Source: Acidobacteriota bacterium (GTDB lineage: Bacteria > Acidobacteriota > Terriglobia > Acidiferrales > UBA7541). From it: DNA of 64,000 nucleotides. Shown here in pieces: positions 61,777 to 64,000 of this stretch (position 1 is its first letter; every line of letters starts with the position of its first letter). The DNA lies in NCBI GenBank assembly GCA_003223215.1, contig QHYH01000084.1, forward strand, positions 124,001 through 188,000. The letters run 5' to 3'. Both the position numbers and the translations under genes were made by a program. Under the pieces are notes generated by a model. The model did not search any database. It was given only the letters and a program-made list of their open reading frames with translations, and was not told the DNA's origin.

Positions 61777-62487
61777 TCACTCTGTCGCCGCGGCGGCCTT
61801 CTTCGAACTCTCGCTCTCCCCTTCCGGCATTCCCTCATTGCTCGCCACCGCTTCGTCCTGGCCTTCCTTGCCGGCCGCTTCTTTCCCCGCGCCAATGCTC
61901 GCCTCGTTTGTCAGGCTTTCATCCACGGGCACCAACCCTTCATCGCTTCCCAGCGCCTCCCGTGCCAGCGCCTCAAACTCTTTCAGGCTCGGCAACTCTT
62001 CCAAATCGCTCAACCCAAACCGCATCAAGAACTCTTTCGACGTCTTATACAGGATTGGCCGCCCAATCACTTCCTTGCGCCCCGCCGTGGAGATCAAATG
62101 CTTGTCGAGCAGCGTGCTGATCACCCCCGCTGTATTCACTCCGCGAATCTCCGAAATTTCCGGCGCCGTCACCGGCTGCTTGTACGCGATCACCGCCAGC
62201 GTCTCGAGCGCCGGCATCGACAACCTTAGCGGTGGCCGCAAGCTCTTGATAAACCGCCGCACCGCATCATGCTGCTGCGGCTTTGTGTACATCTTGTACC
62301 CGCCCGCCACCGCGCGGACTTCGACGCCCCGCTCTTCCGCCGCGTAACTCGCCACCAACTCGTCCAGCGAGGCCTCGACCGCCAATTTTTGTTCCCCCAG
62401 CGCTTTTGTCAATTGTTCGACGGTTGCAGGCTCATCCGCCGCATAAATAATCGCTTCCAGGGCCGCTTTTCGTTCTTCATTCGTCAT
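61777..62487 (-). CDS. scpB: Segregation and condensation protein B
   Basis: Winged-helix kleisin-associated subunit that works with ScpA and SMC in chromosome condensation. A 236-aa protein. Motifs: ALEAIIYAADEPATVEQL, YKMYTKPQQHDAVRRFI, LRLSMPALETLAVIAYKQPV, EISEIRGVNTAGVISTLLDK and GRPILYKTSKEFLMRFGL. A Ser/Glu/Ala-rich tail of ~45 residues ends the protein. It lies 247 bases after scpA. Confidence 0.95.
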   Translation of the reverse strand: MTNEERKAALEAIIYAADEPATVEQLTKALGEQKLAVEASLDELVASYAAEERGVEVRAVAGGYKMYTKPQQHDAVRRFIKSLRPPLRLSMPALETLAVIAYKQPVTAPEISEIRGVNTAGVISTLLDKHLISTAGRKEVIGRPILYKTSKEFLMRFGLSDLEELPSLKEFEALAREALGSDEGLVPVDESLTNEASIGAGKEAAGKEGQDEAVASNEGMPEGESESSKKAAAATE

Positions 62488-62512
62488 TCACGCCTCACGC
62501 TGCTCCCAGCAA

Positions 62513-62540
62513 TGTAGGGGGGCGCTTTGGCGCGTCCCTC
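62513..62540 (+). repeat. REP-like hairpin, TGTAGGGG type, copy 3
   Basis: TGTAGGGG then GGCGC-TTTG-GCGCG and TCCCTCC, a hairpin in the scpA-scpB gap. Its 15-mer GCGCTTTGGCGCGTC (62522-62536) recurs inverted at about 63835-63849 between scpA and trpS. Confidence 0.5.
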
Positions 62541-62734
62541 CTTTTGGTCCTCGACCCAAAATCGTCTACTCGTTTCTGATTTCCCCGCCTCTTCCTGCCT
62601 TTGCCCCCAGCCCCGCTGCCGCTTCCTCCCTGCTCTCCAGCGGAACCCCGCGTCTTCCTTTCCTGCGTTATCCTCTGCTTTTTCTTTCCGGACCCGCGCC
62701 ACTCGTTTAGCCCGAGCGAACCGCTCGCGGGTTC

Positions 62735-63694
62735 CTAACTGTATTCCTCATCCACCATGCGAATCGCTCCGTTCTCATCAAACACCACGTCGAAGGCCCT
62801 GCCCTTCCTTACCACAATCTCTCCAAACATCCTCTCTTGCACCAGGGCCACCGCCTGCAGCTTCACCATTTCCAACACCGCCAGAAACGCCACGATCATC
62901 GCGTGCCGCGATGGGCACGCCTCAAAAAATTGAATCAGGTTCACGCTGTTTTCCACACTGGCAATAATCCGCCCACGCAATTGCGCGATCATCTGCGCCA
63001 CCGTGAACTGCTCGTGCTGCAGCTCGATTCGAACGACTTCCTTGCGACGCTCCAGCACTTGCTGAAAAACCTTCACCAAATCCACCAGCGAAACCACCAA
63101 CTCGCCTTCCGTCCTTGGGTCCTGGTACAGCGACTTGTCCGGCTTTGACCACACGTTCTCTTCAATCTGCTGTTTCTGGTACAACAGTTGCGCGGCGTTT
63201 TTGAATTTTTCGTGTTCCACGAGCCGTTGCACCAACTCCGTGCGCGGGTCCGCGGCTTGCTCTTCCGGAGTCGCCAGCGGGTCCGACGGCAGCAGCATTT
63301 TGCTCTTGATATAAATCAGCGTCGCCGCCATGTAAATAAATTCCGCAGAAACATCCACGTCCAATTCTTCCAATTTGTGTAAATAATCCAAATATTGCGC
63401 GGTGATTTCCGAGATGCGAATGTCGTGAATGCTCATTTTTTGCTGCTTGATCAAATCCAGCAGCAAATCGAGCGGGCCCTCGTACATCGGGATGTGAATC
63501 TTGTAGCCGCCAGCGGTTGACGTGGATTGCTCACCGGTGCTTGTGGCGTCGCCTGCGCCCTGCCCGCGCGCCACTCGCCACTCCTCACTCGCCGCTTCTT
63601 TTCCCTCCGCGGGCTCTGCCGCCTTCTTCTCCGCGGAATTCTGCACTCCCTCTCCCGCGCTTTTTCCCGTCAACTTATGCTCGGGCGTCGCCAT
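62735..63694 (-). CDS. scpA: Segregation and condensation protein A (kleisin)
   Basis: Kleisin subunit bridging SMC heads. A 319-aa protein. The N-terminal ~60 residues are Ala/Glu/Lys-rich and variable. The kleisin starts YKIHIPMYEGPLDLLLDLIK, then SIHDIRISEITAQYLDYL and IYMAATLIYIKSKMLLP. The C-terminal winged helix contains FFEACPSRHAMIVAFLAVLEM and FGEIVVRK. ATG 63694 is directly preceded by three CTGANNN heptamers and lacks an obvious Shine-Dalgarno. Confidence 0.95.
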   Translation of the reverse strand: MATPEHKLTGKSAGEGVQNSAEKKAAEPAEGKEAASEEWRVARGQGAGDATSTGEQSTSTAGGYKIHIPMYEGPLDLLLDLIKQQKMSIHDIRISEITAQYLDYLHKLEELDVDVSAEFIYMAATLIYIKSKMLLPSDPLATPEEQAADPRTELVQRLVEHEKFKNAAQLLYQKQQIEENVWSKPDKSLYQDPRTEGELVVSLVDLVKVFQQVLERRKEVVRIELQHEQFTVAQMIAQLRGRIIASVENSVNLIQFFEACPSRHAMIVAFLAVLEMVKLQAVALVQERMFGEIVVRKGRAFDVVFDENGAIRMVDEEYS

Positions 63695-63715
63695 TGTTCA
63701 GCTCTCAGTCGTCAG
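63695..63715 (-). repeat. Three heptamers CTGANNN directly before scpA
   Basis: Minus strand: CTGACGA, CTGAGAG, CTGAACA, abutting the scpA ATG without a gap. Same unit and register as before mutS (46068-46088). Confidence 0.6.
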
Positions 63716-63892
63716 GATTCCGTCAAAACCGAAGGGGGATTGCGAGATTACCCTCTTTCGCTGCGTCCGCGGTTGCTTTGACCTGTGCGTCATCCGGTTC
63801 TTTTGTCTCGCCACGCGTCATTTGCCACTCTGATGACGCGCCAAAGCGCTCTCCTCGAACTCAGGCCTTCGCGCTTTCGACTGCCCCGGCAA

Positions 63893-64000
63893 TTATCCTT
63901 GCTTTTTTTTCCCCGAGCCAAAGATGGCCTCGCGGACACGCCCCATCGTAGCTTGCGCTACTTTTCGCGCCCGCTTGGAACCTTCGTCGATCACCTCGAG
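63893..64000 (-). CDS. trpS: Tryptophanyl-tRNA synthetase, C-terminal end (partial)
   Basis: Only the last ~35 codons are in the window. The peptide ends LEVIDEGSKRARKVAQATM, then GRVREAIFGSG and a Lys tail. This matches the C-terminal helix of TrpS, and trpS commonly precedes scpA in Acidobacteriota. The identification rests on a short stretch plus gene order. Confidence 0.65.
   Translation of the reverse strand, partial: LEVIDEGSKRARKVAQATMGRVREAIFGSGKKKQG

Noticed and set aside
61397-62347. 316-codon plus-strand frame
   Set aside because: Half of it is antisense to scpB and the rest is Ser/Arg/Ala-rich without pattern.
1-64000. CRISPR arrays, rRNA, tRNA, prophage or insertion sequences
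   Set aside because: I scanned for spaced direct repeats, cloverleaf sequences, transposase or integrase motifs and terminal inverted repeats and saw none; only REP-like elements are present.

Overview
The window reads as chromosomal DNA (GC-rich, dense, no rRNA, tRNA, phage, IS or CRISPR seen) of a diderm heterotrophic bacterium, most likely an Acidobacteriota of the Terriglobia/Koribacter type. This is inferred from the gene blocks nfo-leuS-guaA, uppS-cdsA-dxr-rseP and trpS-scpA-scpB-rluB, from DUF1844, from secreted DinB/VOC/propeller proteins, and from a TPR protein resembling the extracytoplasmic half of acidobacterial Ser/Thr kinases. LPS export genes (lptF/lptG) support an outer membrane.

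Layout. 0-5 kb: guaA (partial), leuS and nfo on the minus strand. 5-9 kb: DAHP synthase, small hypotheticals and two PilZ proteins. 8.5-10.7 kb: nicotinamidase (frameshifted) and nicotinate phosphoribosyltransferase, an NAD salvage pair. 11-17 kb: a beta-propeller protein, a GH57 glycosidase and a single-chain LptF-LptG fusion. 17-24 kb: recO-glyQ-glyS-ppdK, with glyS frameshifted and a structured RNA with terminator upstream of recO. 24-32.5 kb: rhomboid, an isopropylmalate/isocitrate-family dehydrogenase, the TPR protein, and the cluster mazG-GNAT-enolase superfamily-EamA, which resembles amino-acid racemisation by N-succinylation. 32.5-40 kb: DUF1844, a metallo-beta-lactamase/RibF fusion, a Fur regulator and the envelope block uppS-cdsA-dxr-rseP.

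39.9-42.9 kb holds the most interesting unit. A near-consensus sigma70 promoter has a perfect 7-bp inverted repeat inside it. It is followed by a leader of about 320 nt with a 50-codon ORF containing acidic/proline codons, then an intrinsic terminator. The end of the leader ORF can pair with the 5' arm of that terminator. Next come a membrane-free protein with PRC-barrel, MgtE_N and CBS domains, a motif-divergent NRAMP transporter, and a terminator hairpin. I read it as a metal-responsive (Mg2+/Mn2+) transport operon with attenuation.

43-57 kb: CYTH protein, oligopeptidase B, mutS, anmK, a remnant of a peptide-binding protein, tsaC, DinB, a SpoU methyltransferase, rarA, VOC and propeller proteins. 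57-64 kb: CoA-binding protein, hisC, two RsuA/RluB paralogues (one lacking the catalytic Asp), scpB, scpA and the end of trpS.

REP-like extragenic repeats of two kinds occur only in the right-hand 14 kb. Heptamer repeats CTGANNN sit directly before mutS and scpA. Three independent single-base frameshifts (pncA-like gene, glyS, a 40-codon ORF after mutS) suggest either sequence errors or, at the A9 run, transcriptional slippage. Several genes use GTG or TTG starts backed by good Shine-Dalgarno spacing (leuS, glyQ, the LeuB-like gene, dxr, DUF1844).
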